Source: Halocaridina rubra (Eukaryota > Arthropoda > Malacostraca > Decapoda > Atyidae). Taken from it: a stretch of 64,000 nt of DNA. This document shows, in pieces, positions 22,420 to 32,488 of this stretch (its first letter is position 1; every line of letters starts with the position of its first letter). The stretch is from assembly GCA_037179515.1 (NCBI GenBank), contig JAXCGZ010015134.1, positions 139,339 through 203,338 of the forward strand, in the 5' to 3' direction. The translations under genes were made by a program, and so were the position numbers. Below the pieces are notes generated by a model. That model was not told where the DNA came from. It did not search any database and worked only from the letters and a program-made list of their open reading frames with translations.

Positions 22420-25320
22420 TTAGTGATACTTATTATACCTGTCCTTAAAACTATGGATTGAGATAGCATTAACTACCTCCTTGCTTAGCCAATTCCAATT
22501 ATCAACTATTCTTACACTGAAAAGGTATTTCCTTACATCCTGCAAAGAAGTTTTCTTACGAAGCTTCAAACTATGACCTCTAGTTCTAGAACCAGCCATA
22601 TCAAAATATCGAGCCCTATCCACTCTATCGTAACCATGAAGGAATTTAAAGACTGTCACTATATCCCCCCTCAATCTTCTAGCTTCGGGTGATGGTAAGT
22701 CTAATTCCCTCAGCCTCTCATCATAGCTGAGATTGCGTATTTCTGGCACCAGTTTCGTGGCATGTCTTTGAACTTTTTCAAGCTTAGCTATGTGCTTTTT
22801 CAAGTGTGGATTCCAAAGGGGGGCTGCATATTCAAGTTTTGGCCTCACATAGGTTACATAAATATTTCTGAACATTTCCTTGTCCATGTGCCTGAAGGCT
22901 ACCCTTACATTTGATAAGAATGCATATGCTTCCCTTACTATGCCATTTATATGTATTTCTGGAGACAAATCTGCCAGTATGTTTACTCCTAGATCTCTCT
23001 CATTTTCTGTCTCTTGAAGTTGTACTCCAGCCACCGAGTAGTCAAGCTTGGGCCTTCTTGCACTTGTACCCATTCTCATTACCTTACATTTTGAAGTATT
23101 GAATTTTATTAGCCACTTTTCTGTCCACTCATGCAGACTATTTAGATCCTCCTGAAGTTCTCTACCATTGTTCTCGTTTTTTACTTTCTTCACAATCTTT
23201 GCATCATCTGCAAACATATTCATGAATGAATTTACAGACTCTGGTAGGTCATTTACATATACAAGGAACAAAAGTGGCCCTAAAACTGAACCCTGTGGAA
23301 CTCCACTACTAACTCTTCTCCAGTCAGACACTAAGTGTCTTACTCTAACCCTCTGTTCCCTTCCTTCTAAGTAAGTTTTTATCCATTCCAAAACATTTCC
23401 ACCTATTCTAGCCATTGATTGCAGCTTCCTAATAAGTCTCCCATGTGGAACAGTGTCAAACGCTTTCCGGAAGTCTAGGAATATGCAATCTGCCCAGCCC
23501 TCTCTTTCCTGTAAGATTCGGTTTACCTCATCATAAAATTCTAATAAGTTTGTTACTGTTGATCTACCTTCTCTGAAGCCATGTTGCCTCACTGACAAAA
23601 AGTTGAAGGATTCCAAGTGAAGAGAGATATGTTTCCTTAGTAGTTTCTCCATAACTTTGCAGACTATGCTGGTCAAGGAAACTGGTCTATAGTTCAGAGC
23701 CATATCCCTCCTTCCCTTTTTGAAGATAGGTATCACATTTGCTTGTTTCCAGCATCTTGGAATCTCCCCTGACTCCAGTGACTTTTTAAATATGATACTT
23801 AGTGCCACTGATATTGAGTTTGCGCATTTTTTAAGCACATGAGGGGATATGTCATCAGGACCTATAGATTTATGAACATCTAAATCCATCAGCGCTTTGC
23901 ATACCTCTGTGGCTGTAAGGTTGATGTTCTCTAATACCGGCCCTTGAGTTTCTATCTCTGCAATCTGAGGGGGTTGGGTATTTTCTACTGTAAATACTGA
24001 CTGAAACTCCTTGTTCAATTCTTTGCAGATCTCTTCATCCGTCTCAGTGATTCTTCCATCCGCTCTCTTTAGCCTTAAAACCTGTTCTTTTACCTTCAGT
24101 TTTCCTCTGATAAAGCTGTGGAAAAGCTTGGGATTTTCTTTAGCCTTCCTGGTGATGTCCCTCTCATAGTCTCTCTCTGCCTCTCTCCTTTTACTTAGGT
24201 AGTCATTTCTTGCTCTTTTATAGGTTTGCCAGGCATTTGCATTTTTTCTCCTCCTATACCTTTTCCAGCATTTGTCTCTCCACTCCTTAGCTCTTTTACA
24301 CCCATTATCGAACCATTTCTCTCTGGCATGAATTACACCTACTTTGGTGACAGGTATGCAGCAATCTACTATTTCCCATATTTCTCACAAAGGATGTCAT
24401 GCATTTCTTGCATAGATTTGTTGTAAAATAAGGTTCTCCAGTCAAGAACTGCAAAAAGCTCATTCATTTTGATGTAATCTCTTTTCGGATAGTTCCTCCT
24501 CATGTCCTCAGTGCTTCTACTCTCAGGAAGAATATCTTCAATGATATGCTCCATCAACAACACACAGTGGTCACTCTTTCCAATTGGTGGTTCATACTCA
24601 ATTTTTTCAATATCCAACACATTATCTGTGAATACTAGATCAAGTAGTGATGGCTCATCCCCACCCCTGGCCCTCGTTGGTTCCATTACATGTTGGTGTA
24701 GGAAATTCCCTTGTGCGCAATCTAGGAATCTTGCCCCGAATGAGTCCTGACCACTGTGTGGGTCAAGATTTATCCAATCTATCTCTTTATGATTAAAATC
24801 TCCCATAATCAAAATCCTACATTTTTTTTTCCTGTGCCATGTTAACAACTGAGTTTATGACTTCAATAGTACCTATATGACTTTCCTCATAAACTTCAAG
24901 CCTATTCTGGTTCCTTGGTGGGCTATATACAACAGTTATTATAATGCTCTCTGACCCAGTATTTATGCGAGCAACAAGAAATTCCTTGAACTCACTTTCT
25001 ATAGCCAAGTTTATATCTTCAACTTAAATCCTTTCACTTATGAGCAGTGCTATCCCTCCACCAGTCCTCTCAGATCTTTCAACCCTTAGTACTCTGAAGC
25101 TCTTAGGAAAAACTGTGACACTGTTTATGTCCTCACTCAACTTCGTCTCTGTAATTGCTACTATATCTGCCTTACTGTTGTGAATCCTATCTTTTAATTC
25201 TACAGCCTTACCAGCTAATCCATCAGCATTTGTGTATAACAATCTTAATGAGGCCCCATCCCCTGATCTTCTGTCATTATCTTCTTTATCTCCCCTTTGT
25301 CTGGAAGAACTCTGAAATAA
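22420..25320 (-). pseudogene. LINE-A copy 3 ORF2
   Basis: Endonuclease start LLYTNADGL near 25,240; a nonsense change (CAA to TAA) after ISERI near 25,024; then VVYSPPRNQ. The frame breaks at a 12-base purine tract (AGGA9) near 24,830 and resumes at ILIMGDFNHKEIDW. A 1-bp loss after CEKYGK near 24,370 shifts frame again. The rest, to 22,420, is a single uninterrupted frame with RT motif A FLDFRKAFDT, motif B SGVPQGSVLGP, motif C FADDAK (both aspartates kept) and the full C-terminal region. The RT domain itself is therefore intact. Confidence 0.9.
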
Positions 25321-26324
25321 AAATTTTTCTTCTCTTCTTCATTTCTTTCCTCATTTAACCTTCTTGCCTCTTGCAACAAGTTTTTGATCTTTCCCATCTC
25401 TTCCTGTGTTCTGTATCGTCTAATGAACACTTCTTTGAATTCTTGAAGGTCTTTTAGACCTTTTTTTCTCAACAATATTTCCCTACATGTTTCTCCTCTC
25501 TCAAAGGTTACTTTTGTTGTTCTCGGCTTTCCTTCCCTCGAATATTTACCTAGTTGGTGTATGTTTACAATATCCTCAGGACCACAAACTACTTCAAGCT
25601 TTCTTATCAGGTCTACAACCCTAGCTTTATTTTCTTCAAGTCTCTCCCGCCATGTTGGCTCCTGGAATTCGCTTATTCCTGAGATTACCACTGTCTTCTC
25701 TTTATCAAGTACCTGTTTGATGAGTGGGTTTGCCCTTTCCATCACAACGTCTTTCATTTTTTCGATTACTGTCTCTTTATAGTCAACTGTTTGTATGTTT
25801 TCCAGTGCCACCACCTTTACAGCCTCTTTTACTGCCACATTCCCCTTTAGTGCATCAACAAAGGAAGTTTTCATGGCATCATTTTCCATATTCAGCTCCT
25901 GGAACTCTTTTCTGAACTGTTCAATGTTTTCCTTAATCTGGACATTCCAAGCAGCAATCTCGTCTCTCTCAGAAGAGAGCAGTGAACTAACATCTAATTC
26001 CCTTAGGTTGTCATTCAGCTGTTTGTTTTTATCTTCTTGTTTAGAAATTCTAGTTTCTAGTTCACTCTTTTCCCCTTCCAGCTTCTTTATTCTTTTCTCT
26101 AGTTCCTTTCTCTCCTGCCCTTGTGCTTTATTTGCTTCCTCCAAACTTCTTATTTCCTCTCTGAGTGTTTCATTCTCTTTCATTTCTCCATCCATATTCC
26201 GAATTTTTTCATCAAGGCTTATAACCATTGCCTCTAAATCCTTGATTTTCTGTTTTAGTCTCCTAATGACTACCCCTCCTCCCGACCCATGGGTGGGATA
26301 GGTTTGGGACAGAGATGGTCTCAT
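25245..26324 (-). CDS. LINE-A ORF1 protein, intact, 359 aa
   Basis: The only uninterrupted ORF1 of the family here. ATG at 26,324 follows a ~125-bp 5' UTR. Residues ~20-155 are a long charged coiled coil (RRLKQKIKDLEAMV ... KELEKRIKKLEGEKSELE), expected to trimerise. The middle holds VKEAVKVVALENIQTV. Residues ~210-325 (TVVISGISE, ARVVDLIRKL, GKYSREGKP, TKVTFERGETCREI) look like an RRM-type RNA-binding fold. The C-terminus is basic. LINE ORF1 proteins bind the element RNA and chaperone nucleic acids in the ribonucleoprotein. It ends MGPH at 25,245 inside the start of ORF2. RRM assignment is by pattern only. Confidence 0.85.
   Translation of the reverse strand: MRPSLSQTYPTHGSGGGVVIRRLKQKIKDLEAMVISLDEKIRNMDGEMKENETLREEIRSLEEANKAQGQERKELEKRIKKLEGEKSELETRISKQEDKNKQLNDNLRELDVSSLLSSERDEIAAWNVQIKENIEQFRKEFQELNMENDAMKTSFVDALKGNVAVKEAVKVVALENIQTVDYKETVIEKMKDVVMERANPLIKQVLDKEKTVVISGISEFQEPTWRERLEENKARVVDLIRKLEVVCGPEDIVNIHQLGKYSREGKPRTTKVTFERGETCREILLRKKGLKDLQEFKEVFIRRYRTQEEMGKIKNLLQEARRLNEERNEEEKKNFYFRVLPDKGEIKKIMTEDQGMGPH
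25320..25326 (-). promoter_or_regulatory. Candidate -1 ribosomal frameshift heptamer (copy 3)
   Basis: On the minus strand the ORF1 codons AAA-AAT-TTT place the heptamer AAATTTT in X-XXY-YYZ phase. A -1 slip here enters exactly the frame that encodes ORF2, which is then open. Equivalent sites: 9,794-9,800 and 13,890-13,896. Function is inferred, not shown. Confidence 0.45.
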
Positions 26325-26448
26325 TTTTATGTTCTCCCTCTCACAGAATATAGAAAGAAGAAGAGAAAGAAAAAAATAAGAGAAAAACTTTTATTTAAGC
26401 TTCACACAGAATTTTTATATCTCCATATAAGTGCTATTTAGTGACTCA

Positions 26449-27274
26449 ATTTATCTCTTTTCTGGTAACACACATATTAACTTAAAAATTTGACTATGGT
26501 AATTTGAGGATAAAAAGAAAAAGAAAAAAATGCAACAAAACAAAAGTCAAACCTGAAGGAAAATTCGAATTTGTGTCTGAGGAGGCACCCACCTGTTTCT
26601 GCTATATATTCTTCCTAACTGATAAACTCACTTGCTAACCAAGATATGTTATCACATGATTAGACTTTGCATTTAACTCAATATATATACAAAATAAAAA
26701 AAATAGTAAAAGAGAAAGCTAAAAGAAAAGAAAAAAAATGAAGAAAATAAGACAGCTGTACTACTTGGCAACTTAACTCAGTACTGTTGACAGGTGTATT
26801 TTTGGTATTTATTTAATTATTCAATTATTTCGTGCATCAAACTAACTAACAAGTTAATATAAATGGGAAGGATACCGATTTTAACAATATATGGAAACAC
26901 AGGATCAGGTAAACGGCTTTAGAGCTTTCCCCAGTTTACACAAAAAATTAGGTAATGTGATGTGATGGCTTCACCTCTGGCAACCCTTCTAAATTTCCCT
27001 CAAGGCAGAACAGGACAGCTTCGTCTCTCTCCCCTCACGAAAATGTTCTCAATTTTTTCCTTTAATATTTTGGACAGTCTCGTCATACAACAAATATAAG
27101 TTTTGTATTCACAATACTCTGCAGGATTTCTGATTTAGGGAAATTATGGTAAAGTTTTCCACTAAGCACTTAGTCACTCAAAAACACAAGGAAAAATTTA
27201 AGAGATACTGGGATGTGTGTACTGTGTGTGCGCACGCGTATGGATGTATACCTGTTTCTAACATTTGTCTCTCG
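26449..27274. other. No gene recognised
   Basis: AT-rich flank between LINE-A copy 3 and LINE-E. It contains A-rich runs near 26,515-26,530 and 26,690-26,745 and no protein motif. Confidence 0.45.
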
Positions 27275-28445
27275 TTGTTTGTTGTTGTTTGAGGTTAAAG
27301 CCAACCTTGTGTTGGCACGGGCCCTTGTTCAAAGAACGGCCCGTAGGTTAGAGGTTATACCTCTTGGTTTGTTTTATCACCTTGGTGGTTCGAAAGTTTC
27401 CAAGGTGGTGAGATGTGTTTCTATGTTGTCAAGTATTTCCTTAACAATTTTCGCTGCATGAACTGTCGCATTGGTGTGTTGTGGTTCCATGTTTAATCCG
27501 TTCCTTAAGCTGTTTGTCTTTGGACATTCTAAAAGATAATGCAGCAGGGCCTTATCAGTTATCATTTGACAGTGTGCACACTCTTTTCTGGGGTTCTCAA
27601 TGATTTCCCAGCAGCATTTGTAGCCTAGCCTGAGTCTAGCTATCATGACAGCCAGACTCCTTGGGGTGTATTTGGATACCGGTGGGGGCTCTAGCTTTGT
27701 TGCTTCCCTGTACCACGTGGCAGAGTAGGAGCCTCTGTTGACCCAGTAGCTGTGGTTTTCCTGCTTTGATCTCTGTAGTGCCTGCTTGGTTTTTGATTTG
27801 TATTGTTGAAGACTGGGTTGTATAGATTGCTGTATGCTGTGGCATAAGACGGCATCCTTGGCAAGTTGATCAGCCTTGTCATTTCCAGGGATGTTGATAT
27901 GGCTGGGTATCCAGTTGATGGTTACTGGTCTTCCTTGTTCTTGATGTTGCACTAGCAGTGTTTGGACCGTGCTGATTAGGTTGATGTTTTCTTTGAACTT
28001 CTGCTGCTGTAGTGCTTGGACAGAGGAGAGTGAGTCGGTGTGTATCGTAACAGGTCCTTGTCCTTTTTCAATTGAGTTGTGCAGAGCCATTTTGATGGCA
28101 AATAACTCAGTTTGCAGAGTGGAGCAGGAGTCTGAAAGTCTCCAGGAGGCTGTAAAATTCTCCGAGTAGACTGCCGCTCCAGTTGCAGGGATGCCAGCAT
28201 TGACAGTACCATCTGTGTAATAGGAGACGCCTTCTTCTTGGTTGGTTTCAGCGATGGCAGCTAGAGCTGCTTCATGCAGTTGTATCTTTGAACAGGCTTT
28301 CTTACTATCAGGAAGACTAGTGGTGTTGAATTTTGCAGGGTGTGCTCTCCATGGGACTAGCGGCTTGTAGTTGGTGCAGGGCTTGTCTAAGTTTATTCTT
28401 GTCAGTTCAGATGCCATGTTGCATTTGTGAATACTTTTCAGAAGG
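27275..28445 (-). mobile_element. LINE-E 3' end (RNase H-bearing LINE)
   Basis: A 5'-truncated minus-strand LINE consisting of a complete C-terminal RNase H region, a ~100-bp 3' UTR and a short CAA-type tail (AAACAACAACAAACAAC read on the minus strand, near 27,275-27,292). Its 5' truncation at about 28,445 abuts the old LINE-A copy at 28,453. Confidence 0.75.
27377..28417 (-). CDS. LINE-E ORF2 C-terminus with intact RNase H domain
   Basis: A 346-codon open frame, the remnant of a longer ORF2; its apparent start is just the first start-like codon after truncation. RNase H runs from about residue 65 to 190: YYTDGTVNAG (first catalytic D), STLQTELFAIKMAL (E), IHTDSLSSVQAL (D), then NWIPSHINIPGNDKADQLA with the final acidic residue. 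Downstream, SLAVMIARLRLGY and a C-x2-C...H...C cluster (CAHCQM, HYLLEC) resemble the terminal zinc-binding block of I/R1/Tad-type LINEs. The lack of stops suggests a fairly young insertion. It should not be taken for a host ribonuclease H gene. Confidence 0.85.
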   Translation of the reverse strand: MASELTRINLDKPCTNYKPLVPWRAHPAKFNTTSLPDSKKACSKIQLHEAALAAIAETNQEEGVSYYTDGTVNAGIPATGAAVYSENFTASWRLSDSCSTLQTELFAIKMALHNSIEKGQGPVTIHTDSLSSVQALQQQKFKENINLISTVQTLLVQHQEQGRPVTINWIPSHINIPGNDKADQLAKDAVLCHSIQQSIQPSLQQYKSKTKQALQRSKQENHSYWVNRGSYSATWYREATKLEPPPVSKYTPRSLAVMIARLRLGYKCCWEIIENPRKECAHCQMITDKALLHYLLECPKTNSLRNGLNMEPQHTNATVHAAKIVKEILDNIETHLTTLETFEPPR

Positions 28446-28452
28446 TGGCCGG

Positions 28453-29022
28453 CATAGCTCTCTTATACTCATTATTGAATCATTTTTATCTGGTATGCAT
28501 AACCCCTATTTTGGCAGAAGGTATGCAACAAATTACTATCTTCCCATATTCATCACAAAATATGTCGTACATTTCTTCTACAGATTTGTTGTAAAATAAG
28601 GTTTTCCAGTCAATAACTGCAAAAAGCTCATTCATTTTGATGTAATCTCCTTTTGGATAGTTCCTCCTCGTGTCCTCATTGCCTCTACTTTCAGGTAGAA
28701 CATCTTCGATGATATACTCCATCAACAACACACAGTGGTCACTTTTTCCAATTGGTGGTTCATACTCGATTTTTTCAATATCATATACATTATCTGTGAA
28801 TAATAGATCAAGCAGCAATGGCTCATCCCCACCCCTGGCCATCATTAAAACCAGTACATGTTGGTGTAGGAAATTCACTTGATAGCAGTCTACGAATCTT
28901 GCCCCGAATGAGATCTCCCCAATGTGTGGGACAAGATTTATGATCCTACACTATCTATAATTAGATTCTCCCATATTAAAAATTCTACATATTTTCAACT
29001 GTGTCATGTTAATAACCAAGTT
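28453..29022 (-). mobile_element. Old LINE-A copy (host of Gypsy-M), inner part
   Basis: Antisense ORF2 from the region after the endonuclease back to NMTQLKICRI. It includes a 130-codon piece (28,486-28,878) with DIEKIEYEPPIGKSDHCVLLMEYIIE. It continues at 44,693 after the Gypsy-M element, and joining the two flanks restores the expected LINE-A sequence (AAGTTTATGACTT). The purine tract that breaks ORF2 in younger copies is 11 bases long here and in frame. The 3' end is missing at 28,453. Confidence 0.85.
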
Positions 29023-29242
29023 TGTAAAGGCCCACCAACCTTTATTTTTATTGTTAGCCTAAAATAGAATCTTTGTATTCTATATTCTTTATTTAGCCTG
29101 ACAAGTGGCTACTTAAAATCCTGATATTTCCGAATATTTATATATGAAGGCCTTGCTGTCAGAACAGATGGTAATAAAAATAAACTTATGGAACTGTTCA
29201 TACAAATAAAATATTTTTTCTGTACTTAAACATTTCTATTCT
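29023..29242 (-). mobile_element. Gypsy-M 3' LTR, segment 1 of 3
   Basis: First 220 bp of a ~800-bp LTR that matches 43,892-44,105. It starts TGTAAAGGCC (end of the LTR in element orientation), directly after the target duplication AAGTT (29,018-29,022). It is interrupted at 29,242 by the RTE-like element. Confidence 0.85.
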
Positions 29243-29491
29243 ATCTACCTTGGCTGTTTCCCCCTTTAATTGGGGGGTAGCCGACATCAAAGAAAGAAAA
29301 CAATAAGGGGATTACTTTGCTCTATGGGCAATGTTGAGGGAGCTAGTTACCGTTCAGATGGAACTGCTGGAGTGCCACAGCCCATCCTCCCGGCTCTTCC
29401 ACAACCTGTGTCGCTTCACAACTGCCAACTCCTCCTACTGCCCCTACCACAGGGCTACCTCTGTAAGATGTAGCCCCGTGGTAACAGCAGA

Positions 29492-30432
29492 TCCTTGTAT
29501 ATGTAAATGACCTACCAGAGTCTGTAAATTCATTCATGAATATGTTTGCAGATGATGCAAAGATTGTGAAGAAAGTAAAAAACGAGAACAATGGTAGAGA
29601 ACTTCAGGAGGATCTAAATAATCTGCATGAGTGGTCAGAAAAGTGGCTAATGAAATTCAATACTTCAAAATGTAAGGTAATGAGAATGGGTACAAGTGCA
29701 AGAAGGCCCAAGCTTGACTACTCGGTGGCTGGAGTACAACTTCAAGAGACAGAAAATGAGAGAGATCTAGGAGTAAACATACTGGAAGATTTGTCTCCAG
29801 AAATACATATAAATGGCATAGTAAGGGCAGCATATGCATTCTTATCAAATGTAAGGGTAGCCTTCAGGCACATGGACAAGGAAATGTTCAGAAATATTTA
29901 TGGAACCTATGTGAGGCCAAAACTCGAATATGCAGCCCCCTTTTGAAATCCGCACATGAAAAAGCACATAGCTAAGCTTGAAAAAGTTCAAAGACATGCC
30001 ACGAAACTGGTGCCAGAAATACGCAATCTCAGTCATGATGAGAGGCTGAGGGAATTAGACTTACCATCACTGGAAGGTAGAAGAGTGAGGGGGGATATGG
30101 TGACAGTCTTTAAATTCCTTCATGGTTATGATAGAGTGGATAGGGATGGATATTTTGATATGGCTGGCTCTAGAACTAGAGGTCATAGTTTGAAGCTTCG
30201 TAAGAAAACTTCTTTGCAGGATGTAAGGAAATACTTCTTCAGTGTAAGAGTAGTTGATAATTGGAATTCGCTAAGTGAGGAGGTAGTTAATGCTATCTCA
30301 ATCCATAGTTTGAAGGACAGGTATGATAAGTATCACTAAGTCTAAAATGGAACCGATCAGGAGACGGGAAGATACGAGCTTTGGGCTCTTTCCCGTAAAC
30401 ACAATCAGGTAATCGCAATTAGGTAATCACAA
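29492..30432 (+). mobile_element. LINE-A copy 4, 5'-truncated
   Basis: Starts inside RT (CCTTGTATATGTAAATGACC, the VYVNDLPE block) and ends with two 14-bp tail units at 30,432. It sits between the last ORF2 codons of the RTE-like element (NKWRAIV, right side) and that element's 3' UTR (left side). No target-site duplication was identified. Confidence 0.9.
29507..30339 (+). pseudogene. LINE-A copy 4 ORF2 C-terminus
   Basis: Motif C FADDAK is intact and the frame is open to 29,946, where TGG has become TGA in the AAPFWNP block. It continues open from 29,956 to 30,339 (QRHATKLV ... ISIHSLKDRYDKYH). One nonsense change is the only defect seen, so the copy is young. Confidence 0.88.
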
Positions 30433-32370
30433 TCGCTCGCCACTTATTCCTATTCCTAGCACGCTCTCTTGCTTCCCTCACATCCATCCTCCTATCATTT
30501 AGGGCTCTCCTTACTCCATCCATCCATCCAAACCTAGACCTCCCTCTAGCATTTCTCCAATCAACTCTCGCATTCATCACCTTTTTCAGCAGTCTTTCAT
30601 CATCCATCCTTTCCACATGGCCAAACCATCTCAGAACATTCATATCTACTCTGGCTGCAATTTCTCTCCTCACACCTGTTCTTGCTCTCACCACTTCACT
30701 CCTAACCCTATCTAACCGAGATACACCAATCATACTCCTCAGGCATTTAATCTCAAACACATTTAGTTTCCGTCTCTCACTTACTTTCATACCCCATAAC
30801 TCTGATCCACACATCACAGTTGGCACAACCACTTTCTCATACAAAACTTTCTTAACATTCATTTCCAACCCTCTATTCTTCATCACTCCTTTCAACACAC
30901 CCAACACTTTACATCCTTCATTCACTCTGTGACGCACATCAGCTTCCACTCCACCATTTGCAGCTATAACCGAGCCTAAATACTGAAACTGATCAACTTC
31001 CTCAAGTATCTCTCCATTCAACATAACATTCAATCCAGCACCATCCTTATTTCTTGTACACCTCATAACCTTACTCTTTCCCACATTCACTCGCAACTTC
31101 CTTCTCTTACACACCATTCCAAATTCTGACACTAACTGACACAGCTTTTCCTCTGAATCTGCCACCACCACAGTATCATCTGCAAACAGCAACTGATTCA
31201 GCTCCCACTCGTTATCATCCCCATCTACCATTCTCAAACCTCGACCACGCACTCGCTCATTCACCTCTCTTACGACTCCATCAATATACAAATTGAACAG
31301 CCACGGTGACATCACACATCCCTGTCTCAATCCCACACTCACTGGATACAACTCACTCACTTCATTCCCTACCCTAACACAAGCTCTACTCCCTTCATAC
31401 AAACTCTTCACTGCATGCAACAATATACCATTAATTCCATATAATCTCAAAACATTCCACATTGCCTCTCTATTAACTCTATCATACGCTTTCTCCAGAT
31501 CCAAAAATGCAGAATACACATCCTTACCCTTTGCTAAATATTTCTCACATAACTGCCTAACTATAAAAATCTGATCTATACAACCTCTACCTCTCCTAAA
31601 ACCACTCTGCACTTCTGCGATCACATTTTCTGTCGTCCCTAATTCTATTAAACAGTATCCTACCATACACTTTTCCTACCACACTCAACAAACTTATACC
31701 CCTAAAATTACTGCATTCATACATATCTACCTTACCTTTGTATAGGGGCACTATACAAGCAATCACTCATTCCACTGGCACCATTGACAACATAAAGCAT
31801 ATATTAAACACTCTCACTAACCATTCCAATGCAGTCACACCCCCTTCTTTCAACATCTCTGCTCTCACAGGATCCATTCCAGGTGCTTTACCTGCTTTCG
31901 TATCATACAATGCCCTTTTCACCTCCTCTCTTGTAATCTCTCTCTCATTTTTATCTCCCATTACTGGCACTTGAACACCCCCCACTGCCACTATAGCTGC
32001 CTCTCTATCTTCCTCAACATTCAGCAAGCACTCAAAATATTCTGCCCATCTTTTCCTTGCATCGTTCCCTCTTAACATCTATCCATTCACATCTTTCACT
32101 GTCTCTTCCATCCTCGATCCACCCTTCCTTACTCTCTTCACTTCTTTCCAAAACTTCTTTTTATTCTCCTCATATGACCTACTAAAATCCTGTCCCCACC
32201 TAACATTTGCCAACCTCTCCTCTTCCTCTACCTTCCACTTGGTTTCCACATTTTTCTCCCTATATCTTTCATATTTCTCCTTACTTTTACACTGCAGCCA
32301 TTCCTCAAAAGCCCTCTTTTTCTCTTTCACCTTCATTTTCACCCCTTCATTCTCTTTCTTTCACCCTTTA
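30433..32370 (-). pseudogene. RTE-like LINE ORF2: linker and reverse transcriptase
   Basis: A basic helical linker (32,342-32,079: VKEKKRAFEEWLQCKSKEKY...) precedes a frame with KAPGMDPVRAEMLKEGG (32,078-31,767) and GISLLSVVGKVYGRIL near 31,700 (one frameshift). A 415-codon frame then runs to 30,433: QSGFRRGRGCIDQIF, motif A SAFLDLEKAYDRV, motif B GLRQGCVMSPWLFNLYIDG, motif C LLFADDTVVVAD, then RKLRVNVGKSKVM, LGSVIAANGG and RGRSRFGWMDGVRRAL. All catalytic aspartates are present. The last codons (RAIV) run directly into the LINE-A copy 4 tail, which supplies the apparent stop. Confidence 0.85.
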
Positions 32371-32488
32371 ATATAATAACTGTAATATAATAACTGTTGT
32401 ATACAACCCACCAAGGAACCAAAATAGGCTTGAAGTTTATGAGGAAAGTCATATAGGTACTATTGAAGTCATAAACTCAGTTGTTAAC

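Larger units (their letters stand above)
22343..26448 (-). mobile_element. LINE-A copy 3, full length (~4.1 kb)
   Basis: A complete element on the minus strand: 5' terminus TGAGTCACTAAATAGCAC ending at 26,448, 5' UTR, intact ORF1 (26,324-25,245), ORF2 (about 25,320-22,420), 3' UTR and a single copy of the 14-bp tail at 22,343. It is the best-preserved copy in the window. ORF2 is interrupted only by one nonsense change and two indels, so the family was recently active in this lineage. Confidence 0.93.

Noticed and set aside
22343..26448. A CRISPR-like or phage-type system, given repeated reverse transcriptase genes
   Set aside because: All RTs belong to eukaryotic LINE or Ty3/gypsy elements; there are no prokaryotic gene structures, direct-repeat/spacer arrays or operons.
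27377..28417. Host ribonuclease H gene
   Set aside because: The C-terminal Cys/His block, CAA tail and abrupt 5' end show it is the 3' end of a LINE.
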